Assembly (NCBI GenBank): GCA_021604145.1
Contig: BQIX01000001.1
Coordinates: 124,001-188,000, forward strand
DNA from: Nitrospirales bacterium
GTDB lineage: Bacteria; Nitrospirota; Nitrospiria; Nitrospirales; UBA8639
Length of the DNA: 64,000 nucleotides
Direction of reading: 5' to 3'
In this document: one piece after another, positions 53,071 through 62,626 of the stretch
Layout: every line of letters starts with the position of its first letter
How positions within the stretch are numbered: position 1 is the first letter of the stretch
Position numbers and translations under genes: made by a program
The notes under the pieces: model-generated
Databases searched by the model: none
Seen by the model: the letters and a program-made list of their open reading frames with translations, nothing else
Told to the model about the DNA's origin: nothing

Positions 53071-54885
53071 TCAAAATGCCGATTCGATGTAACGTCGATG
53101 GATGTCGGTATAGCAATCTCGAATCAACGTTTCGATCATAGATGGATCACCAAAACGATCGCTAAACCCCGGCTGGGTTGGATCGATGGCAAGTTTTGCT
53201 GTACTGAGAAAATGATTAATCAGATCACGCGGATGTTCATCCCCGATTGCGAAACGAATCGTGGTAGGACGAATGCCAGCGTCGGTCAGTTCTCTTTCGT
53301 CGAGTTCTGAGTGAGTCGTTAAAGCCGGGCAGCTGATAATGGTGTTGGATTGACCCAGTGAAATCATGTGTCCGAAGGTGGGTGACAGCGAATCAAAAAA
53401 ACGATGAAATACGTCGGGAGATATTTGATCGATATCGATCGTAAACAGGGGGGTGGGTAACCCGAGAAATAACAATTTTTTTCGTAGAGCTGCATTGGGA
53501 TGGGTGTTCAGTGCATTGGAACGCACGTTGATTTGAGGATGAGTATCGAGGAATTGGACCAGGATTTGGGTGTTAATGCACTTAGCCAACATGCGGAGGT
53601 CAAGCGTACGCATGCCCTGAATAACTTCAAAGGCCGAATCAGCATTAAGGAATGCCCCTTTAATATAGTAAACATTCCAGAACATGGTGTCACTCCATGA
53701 TTTCGCGCCTTCGGTTTGGGCTGTTTCATCAGGTTCGTACCCCTTGGGGGCAAACATGTCATGAGTGCGACCGATCACCGTTCCGGCGATGACAGCCCCG
53801 GTGCCGCTGAGGTCCTTGGTGTAGCTGTGAATGACAAAGTCTGGGCGTTCATCGGGATCCTCTCGTTGTAAAGGACGAACGAGAAATGGTGTGCCCACGG
53901 TGGCGTCGAGCATGACTCGTAGTCCTTCACGGTGGGCCAGTCGACAGATTGCTGGTATATCAAGGACGTCTCCATGTGGATTAGACGGTGACTCCACATA
54001 CAGGTAGGCCTTACGTCCGCCGGCGAAGCGATCGGCGTATTTCTTTTTCACTCGGGTCCAGCAGGTTGCAAAGTCTGTCGCCTCACATCCATCGAATTGT
54101 TCAACGGCAATCTCGAGATTGCCTTCTTTGGCGTACCAATCATAAATGAGCTGATGGGCTCCTCCATAGATATTGCGACTGGTGATCAAGACATCGTCAC
54201 GTCCAAGCACGTGTGACAATACCCCGTCGATCGCGGCCATACCGCTGCTAAAGTTCCATGCGAAGTATTGTTCGGCATAGGGGCCGGCTTCGAGATCGAC
54301 GATGAAATTTGCGAGAGAAACCGAAGTTGGGTTCAATAATCGGGAATAGATCTCCAGCAGAAGTTCCTTACCCTTGAATGCATCTTCGATCCATTCGGCA
54401 CAAGCGTAGATATACGTTGCCGTTCTGGCGATCACGGGCGTAGCGGAAAAAAGTGCCGTGACGTTATCAATTGCGGCATACGGTCCCTTCGTTGCCCGTG
54501 TCGATGGATGGTAATCCAATGCCTGGTACGTTCGCCGAAATGGGTTCTGTGCCGTGTCCAGTAATTTGGCCAGTTGGAAGGAGAGAAACTTCTTGGCATT
54601 GAAATACGCAATTTGATCACTGCGGTCGAGTGTTTCAATGGTTTTGAGTGTCAGATTCCATAGCAATTCGAAGTCGGCTTGTGATTCATAGAGGCGTTGG
54701 GTAATTCTGGCAAGAACTACTCCGAAATCACTATTCGCATTGATTCCAAAATGCGCTAACTGTTCGGTCACCAGCGCTTCGGCACTGTCTAAACCTGTTG
54801 TATTGCGTTTTGGCGACAGTTTCCGCATTCCCGCTAAGCTCTGTTCTTGAGATGGGGTCGTACTGTCTTTTGGCGTATACTCCAT
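53071..54885 (-). CDS. PLP-dependent trans-sulfuration-type enzyme with N-terminal extension
   Basis: A 604-residue protein. About 180 residues of unknown helical sequence precede a Cys/Met-metabolism PLP domain of cystathionine gamma-synthase type: FSSGMAAIDGVLSHVLGRDD, ESPSNPHGDVLDI, MLDATVGTPF and the cofactor lysine in HSYTKDLSGTG. Typical members are about 390 residues, so it is a long-form family. Likely sulfur amino-acid synthesis or breakdown; exact reaction unknown. It faces ftsH end to end and the hppD operon head to head. Confidence 0.88.
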   Translation of the reverse strand: MEYTPKDSTTPSQEQSLAGMRKLSPKRNTTGLDSAEALVTEQLAHFGINANSDFGVVLARITQRLYESQADFELLWNLTLKTIETLDRSDQIAYFNAKKFLSFQLAKLLDTAQNPFRRTYQALDYHPSTRATKGPYAAIDNVTALFSATPVIARTATYIYACAEWIEDAFKGKELLLEIYSRLLNPTSVSLANFIVDLEAGPYAEQYFAWNFSSGMAAIDGVLSHVLGRDDVLITSRNIYGGAHQLIYDWYAKEGNLEIAVEQFDGCEATDFATCWTRVKKKYADRFAGGRKAYLYVESPSNPHGDVLDIPAICRLAHREGLRVMLDATVGTPFLVRPLQREDPDERPDFVIHSYTKDLSGTGAVIAGTVIGRTHDMFAPKGYEPDETAQTEGAKSWSDTMFWNVYYIKGAFLNADSAFEVIQGMRTLDLRMLAKCINTQILVQFLDTHPQINVRSNALNTHPNAALRKKLLFLGLPTPLFTIDIDQISPDVFHRFFDSLSPTFGHMISLGQSNTIISCPALTTHSELDERELTDAGIRPTTIRFAIGDEHPRDLINHFLSTAKLAIDPTQPGFSDRFGDPSMIETLIRDCYTDIHRRYIESAF

Positions 54886-55421
54886 AAAGCGGCCTTCCTT
54901 CCGGCAATGAATGCACTATACCTGCATGAGGCTCTTTCGCAAAGCTTAAGTGAATAGAAGAATACGTGGGTTTTGAGGGGAAAATGAGCTTAAGGACTCC
55001 CGTTCCCTCCTTATCGTCGTTGATTGGTTCTAGGCAAACTCATTTACTGAAAAGCCATGTCTGGCCTGAGACAGAATTCGAGTTCAATACCACCTGCGTT
55101 TAATCATAAATCTTAATGATCAGTAGGGGATAGATTAACCTTTTCTACGATAAGAAAGTAACTGGTATGCTTCAGTCGTGAGTGCGGTTTGATCAAGTCA
55201 GAAAAGAATGTTGTCCAGATTCCATTCTATTGGTCTCGTTCCAAATACAGTATCAAAGTCCATGGATGTTGAGTACCATAAGTCTTTGTTACGTCAAATA
55301 TTACTTTTCGTCAATTAGGCAACAAGGCTATTCTCATTATATAATAAGAATACAGAATACATGGCCAAATCCGTTAAAACGCCATCAGTCACATACACTC
55401 TTTTTCATGGGGAACAAGGCA
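54886..55421. other. Divergent intergenic region with hppD promoter
   Basis: About 535 bases. It holds a TATAAT box (next entry) and an ATCAT-N8-ATGAT inverted repeat near 55105-55122 that could be an operator. A long in-frame extension of hppD upstream to 55182 has no protein-like sequence. Confidence 0.45.
55316..55345 (+). promoter_or_regulatory. Putative promoter for the homogentisate operon
   Basis: A perfect TATAAT at 55340-55345 with a weak -35 (TAGGCA, 18-base spacing) upstream. It lies about 75 bases before the preferred hppD ATG. The -35 is poor, which would fit activator control. Confidence 0.4.
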
Positions 55422-56552
55422 ATGGAATTGCCCTCAGCGCTGGGAATCAAAAAAGTTTATTCGATCGAGTTTGTCGTCGATTACTTCGACCGCAGTCGTG
55501 ATTTCTACCTCAATAAAATGGGATTTTTCGAGTCTCATCAGTCCACACGCGATTGGGAGGAGAAATTCAAAAGCAAAGCCATCTATTTTTCCGCCAATGA
55601 CATTAAGGTCATGGTGTCATCTCCACTGACAACCAATAGCTATACCGCTCAATATTTGCAAACATTATGTCCAGGAGTTCGTAAAATCGTCCTTCAGGTA
55701 GAAGACCTGGATCGAACGATCAACTATTTACAAGACCACCATGCGACATTCGTCCACAGGGAGAAAGATATTCATTCCCCAAATAGTCGCCACCATTTTA
55801 TCACCATTGCTTCTCCGATTGGTTTCTTAGAATTCACCTTCCTGGAAATTGAAGGACAGGATGATGAAATCCCCATGTTTGAGAAGTTATCTTCTCCATC
55901 GCCTGGACATTCACCATTGAACCGCATTGACCACATCACCATAAACGCCAGAACTATTTTCCCCATTTGGAATTTTTTTGAGCAGGTGATGGACTTCAAG
56001 AAATTTTGGACCGTGTCCTTTCATACCCCAGATTTCAAGTCTGGGAAAAAAGGAACCGGGTTATTTTCACAGGTTATGTATGATCCCGGTTCTCACGTAA
56101 AATTTGCTTCCAATGAACCACTGTATCCGCATTTCAATGACTCGCAAATTCAGACCTTTGTCGACAAAAATCATGGAGCGGGAATTCAACACATCGCGTT
56201 GGCCGTGGATGATCTGGTGGACACGGTAGGAAAATTTCGATCAAAGGGCATTGAATTTCTCACAACACCTGATACGTATTACGACTTGTTGCCGGAACGA
56301 ATGGCCGAACAACACATCGTTGATCTTAAAGAGAACCTGACAGACTTAAAAAAACATGGCATCTTGATGGACGGTGAGGACGGTAAATACTTACTGCAAA
56401 TCTTTCTCAAAGACGCGTCTCTTCTTTACAACGATGAAAGCGCTGGACCCTTCTTCTATGAAATCATTCAACGTTGTGGCCATGGAGGATTTGGTGAAGG
56501 CAATTTCCGAGCCTTGTTTGAAGCCATCGAATTGCAGGAACCCGCGTCATGA
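55422..56552 (+). CDS. hppD: 4-hydroxyphenylpyruvate dioxygenase
   Basis: A 376-residue Fe(II) enzyme converting 4-hydroxyphenylpyruvate to homogentisate. ATG 55422 (MELPSALGIKKVYSIEFVV) gives the normal length; ATG 55407 is a near alternative. Two vicinal-oxygen-chelate halves; the second carries the ligand His in RIDHITINA and GIQHIALAVDDLVDT, and Glu in FFYEIIQRCGHGGFGEGNF, the family C-terminal signature. First gene of a six-gene operon; its stop overlaps the next start by four bases (ATGA). Tyrosine aminotransferase is not in the window. Confidence 0.95.
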   Translation: MELPSALGIKKVYSIEFVVDYFDRSRDFYLNKMGFFESHQSTRDWEEKFKSKAIYFSANDIKVMVSSPLTTNSYTAQYLQTLCPGVRKIVLQVEDLDRTINYLQDHHATFVHREKDIHSPNSRHHFITIASPIGFLEFTFLEIEGQDDEIPMFEKLSSPSPGHSPLNRIDHITINARTIFPIWNFFEQVMDFKKFWTVSFHTPDFKSGKKGTGLFSQVMYDPGSHVKFASNEPLYPHFNDSQIQTFVDKNHGAGIQHIALAVDDLVDTVGKFRSKGIEFLTTPDTYYDLLPERMAEQHIVDLKENLTDLKKHGILMDGEDGKYLLQIFLKDASLLYNDESAGPFFYEIIQRCGHGGFGEGNFRALFEAIELQEPAS

Positions 56553-57400
56553 AACTGTTGAGATACGTGACGCCCGTAGGAGGGCAGGACCACGGTATTC
56601 TCATCGGAAATGAAATTTATCCCTTAATGCATATGACCACGACCGAGGCATTGGATAAGCTCAGGGAGGGTGATCAACTATGGGAGAAAATGTTGCAACA
56701 GCCTCCAATTGCATTGTCCAATATTACTCTCCTGCCACCGGTGGAATGTCCTGGGGCATTTCTAGATTTTTATACCTTTGAAGATCATGTCCGAACCGCC
56801 CGAAAAAAACGAGGGTTGGATGTCGTGCCTGAATGGTATGAGTTTCCTGTTTGGTACAATGGATCCACCCGATGTTTTAGTGGTGATGGCACAACGGTGT
56901 TTTTTCCGGAACACGAAAATAAAAAAGACTATGAACTGGAATTAGCCATCGTCATTAAAACGAAATGTCATCGGGTATCCGTTGAAGAGGCGGGAAATTT
57001 TATCGGTGCCTATACAATTGTGAACGACTTTAGTGCTCGTCAGCTCCAGGGAAAAATCATGAAGGTGGGGCTTGGTCCAGCTAAAGCCAAAGACTTTAAT
57101 ACCGGCTTGGGTCCGTGGCTGGTCACTCCCGAAGACATTCCCGATCCTCGAAGCTTGCTGATGCGCGCCTGGGTGAACGGTGAATTATGGTCGGAAGGCA
57201 ATAGCGGATCGTCGCATTTCAGCTTTGCACAAATGATTGCCTTTGCGGCGGAAGATCAGACGCTCTATCCCGGAGATATTCTTGCCAGTGGTACAGTCGG
57301 GACTGGATGCGGCCTTGAACTAGACAAGTTTCTCCAAACCGGAGACAAGGTGGAATTGGAAATTGAACACATTGGGAGGCTGACCCATTGGGTTGGATGA
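56549..57400 (+). CDS. Fumarylacetoacetate hydrolase family protein
   Basis: A 283-residue FAH-family hydrolase. Metal-binding residues lie in DYELELAIVIKTK (E-x-E) and VNDFSARQLQGK (Asp), with GPWLVTPEDIPDP following. It would cleave fumarylacetoacetate to fumarate and acetoacetate. As no maleylacetoacetate isomerase is encoded here, it may instead act on maleylacetoacetate directly. Shorter than eukaryotic FAH (about 420) but normal for the bacterial family. Coupled to hppD by ATGA and three bases ahead of hmgA. Confidence 0.9.
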   Translation: MKLLRYVTPVGGQDHGILIGNEIYPLMHMTTTEALDKLREGDQLWEKMLQQPPIALSNITLLPPVECPGAFLDFYTFEDHVRTARKKRGLDVVPEWYEFPVWYNGSTRCFSGDGTTVFFPEHENKKDYELELAIVIKTKCHRVSVEEAGNFIGAYTIVNDFSARQLQGKIMKVGLGPAKAKDFNTGLGPWLVTPEDIPDPRSLLMRAWVNGELWSEGNSGSSHFSFAQMIAFAAEDQTLYPGDILASGTVGTGCGLELDKFLQTGDKVELEIEHIGRLTHWVG

Positions 57401-57403
57401 GCT

Positions 57404-58573
57404 ATGTTCAAATACTTGCAGATGGGAAACATACCGAACATGCATCACACCGCACATTATGCGGGCGATCGTTTATTGAATGAATATTGCTTTACCCGCG
57501 AAGGATTTGAAGCCCCTTTCTCTATCTGCTACCTCTACCACCCTCCCACGAGTGAGGTGGAAAGCAAACCTTACTCAGAAGCAGCTTGGGGCTCTCTTGA
57601 AAAACGTGACGAAACGCTATTACAGAGACGACACTTCAGAAGTTCAATGGGGCAGTCTCAAGGGCACTTCATCAGCGGGAGAACACTGCTTGCCTTCAAT
57701 GACAATGTCACGTATGGCTTGTGCCATCCAGCGGTGTTTGACTCTGCCTTTTTTGCGAACAACGATGCCGATGAATTGTTTTTTTTGGCGCAAGGTGAAA
57801 TTACTATTCAAACCCTGTTTGGACAACTCAAACTCGTTTCCGGAGATTATCTGATCGTTCCCCGGTCATGCCCCTATCGATTTACCTTTTCCAGCCCTCC
57901 GAAACTGATCTACGTCGAAGCGAAGCAGCACCTCTCCATTCCCAACGAGTACATCAATGCTCAGGGGCAGTTGAAGATGGATGCTCCGTATTCTGAACGA
58001 AGTTTCAAATGTCCCGAGTGGGACGTCGAGCTGATGGCAAGCAACGAATCGGTTTCTATTGTGCGCAAACGGCAGGGAGCATTCACACACACGTTTTATT
58101 CACATAATTATTTCAAAATGAATGGCTGGGACGGGTATGTCTATCCCTATGCCATCAACTTGAAAAACATTCAACCGAAAACCGGAAGAGTGCACTTACC
58201 TCCAGTTTCCCATTTGACTTTTACCGGCGGAGGGTTCGCGGTCATGAGCTTTCTCCCTCGGGTCCTAGACTTCGATGAGAACGCGGTTCCCTGTCCCTTT
58301 TATCATTCGTCCGTAGATTGCGATGAGTTACTGTTTTATCACTCCGGTGATTTCACCAGCCGCAAAACCATTGAACGAGGTTCGATCAGCTACCATCCAT
58401 CGGGTATCCCACATGGTCCGCATCCCGGAGCCTATAAAAATTCCATTGGACTCAGACAAACGAATGAACAGGCGGTGATGGTGGATACGTTCGCGCCGTT
58501 GTGTTTGACTCGGCAAAGTGAGGCGTTGGAAGATCCCGACTATCCGACAAGCTGGCAGGAGAAAACAGTATGA
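57404..58573 (+). CDS. hmgA: Homogentisate 1,2-dioxygenase
   Basis: A 389-residue cupin Fe(II) dioxygenase opening the homogentisate ring to maleylacetoacetate. Ligand regions: FYHSSVDCDELLFYHSGDF (His and Glu) and YHPSGIPHGPHPGAYKNS (His). It is shorter than the classical 430-445-residue enzyme and lacks the HRNCMSEFMGL form, belonging to the shorter bacterial branch seen in Bacteroidota-like enzymes; similarity of that branch to this gene is from memory. Starts three bases after the FAH gene and its stop overlaps the flavin reductase by four bases. Confidence 0.92.
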   Translation: MFKYLQMGNIPNMHHTAHYAGDRLLNEYCFTREGFEAPFSICYLYHPPTSEVESKPYSEAAWGSLEKRDETLLQRRHFRSSMGQSQGHFISGRTLLAFNDNVTYGLCHPAVFDSAFFANNDADELFFLAQGEITIQTLFGQLKLVSGDYLIVPRSCPYRFTFSSPPKLIYVEAKQHLSIPNEYINAQGQLKMDAPYSERSFKCPEWDVELMASNESVSIVRKRQGAFTHTFYSHNYFKMNGWDGYVYPYAINLKNIQPKTGRVHLPPVSHLTFTGGGFAVMSFLPRVLDFDENAVPCPFYHSSVDCDELLFYHSGDFTSRKTIERGSISYHPSGIPHGPHPGAYKNSIGLRQTNEQAVMVDTFAPLCLTRQSEALEDPDYPTSWQEKTV

Positions 58574-59220
58574 CTCTTCACACTGAGTTTTTTGACATTC
58601 ATCCCAAGGACCATTTTTGGGTGGACATCTATCATTTAATGAACTCCATCGTTCAACCGCGCCCCATCGCCTGGATTTCAAGCATTTCGGAGACCGGAAC
58701 GTTCAACCTGGCACCGTTTAGTTATTTTAATATTTGTTCTATGAACCCCGCGATCATTTCCAACTCGATTTTTTTTAACCGGGATGGATCAGAAAAAGAC
58801 ACGTTGAAAAATATCAAAGCCACGGGCCAATATGTCGTGGGTACGGTTTCCTACCATGCGGCTGAAAAGGCCAACCTCTCCTCCGCTCCCTACAAATCCG
58901 ACATAAACGAATTCGATGAGGCCAAAGTAGAGCCCATTCTTCGTAACCCTGGGGAACCGGCATTTATCTCTGAAAGCCCGGTGCAACTGGTGTGCGAACT
59001 CAACCAAACCATTCCACTAGGGCAAGGGGCAGGAGTGGGCACGCTCGTTCTTGGTAACGTGAAGCACATTCACCTTTCCACACGACTGAAAAGTATCGAG
59101 TGGCAAAAAGGGATATCTCCGGAACGCATGAACAATGTTGGCCGGATGGGCGCCGATTTTTATGCCAAAACTTCAGATGTATTTGAATTGCCCCGCGCAA
59201 CGGTCAACAAAGAACTGTAA
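58570..59220 (+). CDS. Flavin reductase-like FMN-binding protein
   Basis: A 216-residue split-barrel flavin protein. The family core IVQPRPIAWISSISETGTF, NLAPFSYFNICSMNPAIIS and KDTLKNIKATGQYVVG is intact. Such proteins reduce FMN/FAD with NAD(P)H or carry flavin for partner oxygenases. Its place inside the homogentisate operon, overlapping hmgA by four bases (ATGA), shows it is co-produced, but neither hppD nor hmgA needs flavin. It may protect or reactivate the Fe(II) enzymes, or serve an unknown step. Confidence 0.9.
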   Translation: MTLHTEFFDIHPKDHFWVDIYHLMNSIVQPRPIAWISSISETGTFNLAPFSYFNICSMNPAIISNSIFFNRDGSEKDTLKNIKATGQYVVGTVSYHAAEKANLSSAPYKSDINEFDEAKVEPILRNPGEPAFISESPVQLVCELNQTIPLGQGAGVGTLVLGNVKHIHLSTRLKSIEWQKGISPERMNNVGRMGADFYAKTSDVFELPRATVNKEL

Positions 59221-59230
59221 GATTGACAAC

Positions 59231-60409
59231 ATGAAATCATCACAAGAATCCACCTATATCTACAGCGCCGTACGTACCCCCATCGGAAAGTTTAATGGAG
59301 CGTTGTCATCCGTGTCAGCGCCGGAGCTTGGTTCAATCGTCATTGCCGAAGCGGTTCATCGAGCTGGGATCAATCGAAATCAGGTGGATGAAGTCATATT
59401 CGGAAATGTCATTTCTGCGGGCGCCGGTCAAGCTCCTGCCCGACAGGCTGCTCTCAAAAGCGGTCTAGGGGAAAATGTTGGTGCGACGACCATCAATAAG
59501 GTCTGTGGATCGGGAATGAAGGCCGTGATGATGGCGAACCAAGCCATTCGACTGAATGAGGGGCAGTTCATTGTTGCCGGTGGAATGGAAAGCATGAGTC
59601 AGGCACCCTTTCTTGTCCCTCAGATGCGTCGAGGTCGCCATTTGGGAAATGCCTCACTTATCGACAGTCTCATCTGCGACGGGTTATGGGACCAGCATGA
59701 AAACGGGCATATGGGAACATTATGTGAAAACGTTTCTCAACAGCATGGTATTTCTCGAGAACGTCAGGATGCCTATGCCATTGCCAGTTATCAGCGCGTG
59801 AGGAAGGCACAGAAAGACGGCGTGCTCGCCAAGGAAATTGTTCCCGTCCCCTTATCCCAAAATGGACATTCCACGGTGATGGACCAAGATGAACAACCGA
59901 ACAGTGATGATCTCGACCAGTTCCCTTTCCTTCCTTCCGTTTTTGACAAAAAGGACGGGACGATTACCAGAGGTAACGGAGCGAAGATCAGTGACGGAGC
60001 GGCGGCATTGGTGATTGGTAGAGAATCCTCGAATTTGACCCCCATCGCGAGAATTGTGGGGTACGCCACGCACGCACAATCTCCGGCGACTTTTGCCCTC
60101 GCTCCAATTGATGCGGTGAAAAAGGTCCTCAAGCAATCCAACTTTCAACTGAGCGATATCGATCTGTTTGAGATCAACGAGGCTTTTGCCGCCACATCCT
60201 TAATCGTTCATGATTGTTTACAGCTAGATCCGGATCAGGTCAATGTTCATGGGGGATCGATTGCCCTGGGTCATCCTATTGGAGCGACGGGAGCACGAAT
60301 TCTCGTGACTCTGATTCATGCTCTGAAAAGCAAAGGGTTACAACGTGGTGTGGCCAGTTTATGTATTGGAGGCGGAGAGGCAACAGCCATGATTGTCGAA
60401 ACCGTCTAA
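59231..60409 (+). CDS. Acetyl-CoA C-acetyltransferase (thiolase)
   Basis: A 392-residue thiolase from ATG 59231, equal to the family length; an earlier frame to 59135 overlaps the flavin reductase and is not used. Active cysteine in NKVCGSGMKAV (about residue 90), His in GGSIALGHPIGATGARI and second Cys in SLCIGGGEATA. It splits acetoacetyl-CoA into two acetyl-CoA. Starts ten bases after the flavin reductase. Confidence 0.95.
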   Translation: MKSSQESTYIYSAVRTPIGKFNGALSSVSAPELGSIVIAEAVHRAGINRNQVDEVIFGNVISAGAGQAPARQAALKSGLGENVGATTINKVCGSGMKAVMMANQAIRLNEGQFIVAGGMESMSQAPFLVPQMRRGRHLGNASLIDSLICDGLWDQHENGHMGTLCENVSQQHGISRERQDAYAIASYQRVRKAQKDGVLAKEIVPVPLSQNGHSTVMDQDEQPNSDDLDQFPFLPSVFDKKDGTITRGNGAKISDGAAALVIGRESSNLTPIARIVGYATHAQSPATFALAPIDAVKKVLKQSNFQLSDIDLFEINEAFAATSLIVHDCLQLDPDQVNVHGGSIALGHPIGATGARILVTLIHALKSKGLQRGVASLCIGGGEATAMIVETV

Positions 60410-60436
60410 CTGCCGACCGTAGGCTCGGATTTCTTT

Positions 60437-62407
60437 ATGAATGAAATCCTCTGGCAACCTGATACTGAACGTGTGCAACGATCGAGGATGTTCCGGTTTT
60501 TGCAGGCCGTGAACCGGGAATTTTCTCAGAATTTCACCACCTACGTCGAACTGCATCAGTGGTCCGTGCAGCATCTCGAGACCTTCTGGGAATTTTATCG
60601 AAGATACTCGGGCATACGGTTTTCGCATCTTCCAGATGAAACCCTCTCTTCCTCAGTCATGCCTGGCGCACGCTGGTTCTCTGGCGCCGAGCTCAATTAT
60701 GCGGAAAATCTGCTCACCGCATCTTCTGAAAAAACTGCCATTCTCAGCAAGGTAGAGGGACAAGCCCTTCGATCGCTCACGTACGGCGAGCTTACCGTTC
60801 AAGTTAAACAGTTTGCGTCTTCTCTGTTACGCAACGGAGTACAACCGGGAGACCGCGTTGCCGGCTATCTTTCCAATATCCCTGAAACCATCATTGCCAT
60901 GCTGGGAACAACAGCTATTGGAGCCATATGGACTTCTTGCTCTCCCGATTTCGGACCTCAAGGGGTTAAGGATCGATTCGGACAAGTGAATCCTCAAGTC
61001 CTCGTTTGTGTTGCTGGATATGTCTATAACGGAAAGTCATATTCCGTCATAGAAACATTGAACGCCATCATCCCTGATATCCCTAGTCTGCAACATATCG
61101 TCATTGTGCCGCAGGGCAACACATCGTCGAGTACAGAAACATTGCGCTTTCATTCAGTCGTGACCTGGGAAGAATTTATCAGCACAGAGAATTCCTTAAA
61201 TTTTTTATTCAACTCTTTTCCGTTCAATCACCCCTTGTTCATCATGTATTCATCGGGAACCACCGGACTACCGAAGTGTCTTGTGCACGGAGCGGGTGGA
61301 ACGTTACTCCAACACCATAAAGAACATGCGTTACATACTGACATTGGAACGAAAGATGTGGTGTTTTATTACTCGACATGTGGTTGGATGATGTGGAACT
61401 GGTTGGTGTCAGCTCTGGCACAAGAGGCAACGATTGTTCTGTATGAAGGATCTCCTGTGTTTCCGGACTCACGGGTTTTATGGGATTTGATCGATGAGGC
61501 GGGAATCACCGTGTTTGGCACGAGTCCTAAGTTCATTGCACAAAACGTCAAACAGGGAATGAACCCATCGAACACACACGACTTGTCTTCGCTTCGAACG
61601 GTCTTGTCGACAGGCTCCCCTTTAGGTGCCACCTGTTTTCGCTGGATATATCACAATGTGAAACACGACGTGCAATTATCGTCCATTTGTGGAGGGACGG
61701 ATATCATCTCTTGCTTCATGCTAGGCAATCCGATGCTTCCTGTTCGGCTAGAAGAAGTTCAATGTGTGGGATTAGGCATGGATGTCGTGGCTCTGGATGA
61801 GAATAATCACCCCGTGTTCAATCAAAAAGGAGAGCTAGCCTGTCGTTCTCCCGCTCCATCCATGCCGATAGCTTTTTGGAATGATCCAGAGAACACTAAA
61901 TACTTTCATGCCTATTACGACAAAGTCCCTGATGTTTGGCTCCACGGGGACTATATTGAAATCAAGAATGATGGGGGTGTCATTGTTTATGGACGGAGCG
62001 ACACCACATTAAATCCTGGTGGTGTTCGTATTGGCACCGCAGAAATCTACCGAATCGTTGAAGGCATAGAGGAAGTGGTGGACAGTTTGATCATCGGTGT
62101 GGAGGAAGATCACGATATACGGATGATTCTTTTCGTGGTGTTAAAGAACGGGACCGATGGCGTGTCTCACTACAGGGGAAAAATCAAACAAAGGCTTCGA
62201 AGACAAGCGACACCTCGTCATGTGCCTCATGAAATTTACGAGATTCGAGAGGTTCCCAAAACGATGAACGGGAAAAAAATGGAATCGACTATTCGGGATA
62301 TGTTTCATAAGAAAAATTTGGTCAACCAATCGTCCATCGCTAATCTGGATTGTTTGAAAGAATTTGAAGAAATCTACGCGAGTCGATTGGTAGGCAAAAG
62401 CGGATGA
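60437..62407 (+). CDS. Acetoacetyl-CoA synthetase
   Basis: A 656-residue adenylate-forming enzyme activating acetoacetate to acetoacetyl-CoA. AMP-binding signature MYSSGTTGLPKCLVHGAGG, LHGDYIEIKNDGGVIVYGRSD and catalytic Lys in KTMNGKKMES. The N-terminal length and FWEFYRRYSGIRF pattern fit AACS rather than acetyl-CoA synthetase. It feeds the thiolase encoded just before, completing conversion of the acetoacetate released by the FAH step. Last gene of the operon. Confidence 0.93.
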   Translation: MNEILWQPDTERVQRSRMFRFLQAVNREFSQNFTTYVELHQWSVQHLETFWEFYRRYSGIRFSHLPDETLSSSVMPGARWFSGAELNYAENLLTASSEKTAILSKVEGQALRSLTYGELTVQVKQFASSLLRNGVQPGDRVAGYLSNIPETIIAMLGTTAIGAIWTSCSPDFGPQGVKDRFGQVNPQVLVCVAGYVYNGKSYSVIETLNAIIPDIPSLQHIVIVPQGNTSSSTETLRFHSVVTWEEFISTENSLNFLFNSFPFNHPLFIMYSSGTTGLPKCLVHGAGGTLLQHHKEHALHTDIGTKDVVFYYSTCGWMMWNWLVSALAQEATIVLYEGSPVFPDSRVLWDLIDEAGITVFGTSPKFIAQNVKQGMNPSNTHDLSSLRTVLSTGSPLGATCFRWIYHNVKHDVQLSSICGGTDIISCFMLGNPMLPVRLEEVQCVGLGMDVVALDENNHPVFNQKGELACRSPAPSMPIAFWNDPENTKYFHAYYDKVPDVWLHGDYIEIKNDGGVIVYGRSDTTLNPGGVRIGTAEIYRIVEGIEEVVDSLIIGVEEDHDIRMILFVVLKNGTDGVSHYRGKIKQRLRRQATPRHVPHEIYEIREVPKTMNGKKMESTIRDMFHKKNLVNQSSIANLDCLKEFEEIYASRLVGKSG

Positions 62408-62626
62408 ATATAGCGAATCCAATTAAATGCCAGTTGAATGATTGAGACTGCCATATAGCGTAAGACTACGCCTCAAATATCGGAAGTTATTTGATACGGC
62501 TATAAGTGGGTATATAGTACATTAACATTCAACGATGACACCTCCCCCCTGGAGGGAGAAGGGTCGGGTGAGGGGAAATCCCATTTGAACGTTCAATGAA
62601 TATTCACATTTGAGTCGTGATCTTCT
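62408..62626. other. Convergent intergenic region with G/C-rich repeat
   Basis: About 220 bases between converging genes. It includes the dispersed-repeat-like element given next. No terminator of classical form was found. Confidence 0.4.
62541..62578. repeat. Dispersed-repeat-like G/C-rich element
   Basis: CTCCCCCCTGGAGGGAGAAGG followed by GTCGGGTGAGGGG. The CCCTGGAGGG core is an inverted repeat. Variants of this string are widespread in bacterial intergenic regions; one copy is seen in this window. Confidence 0.4.
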
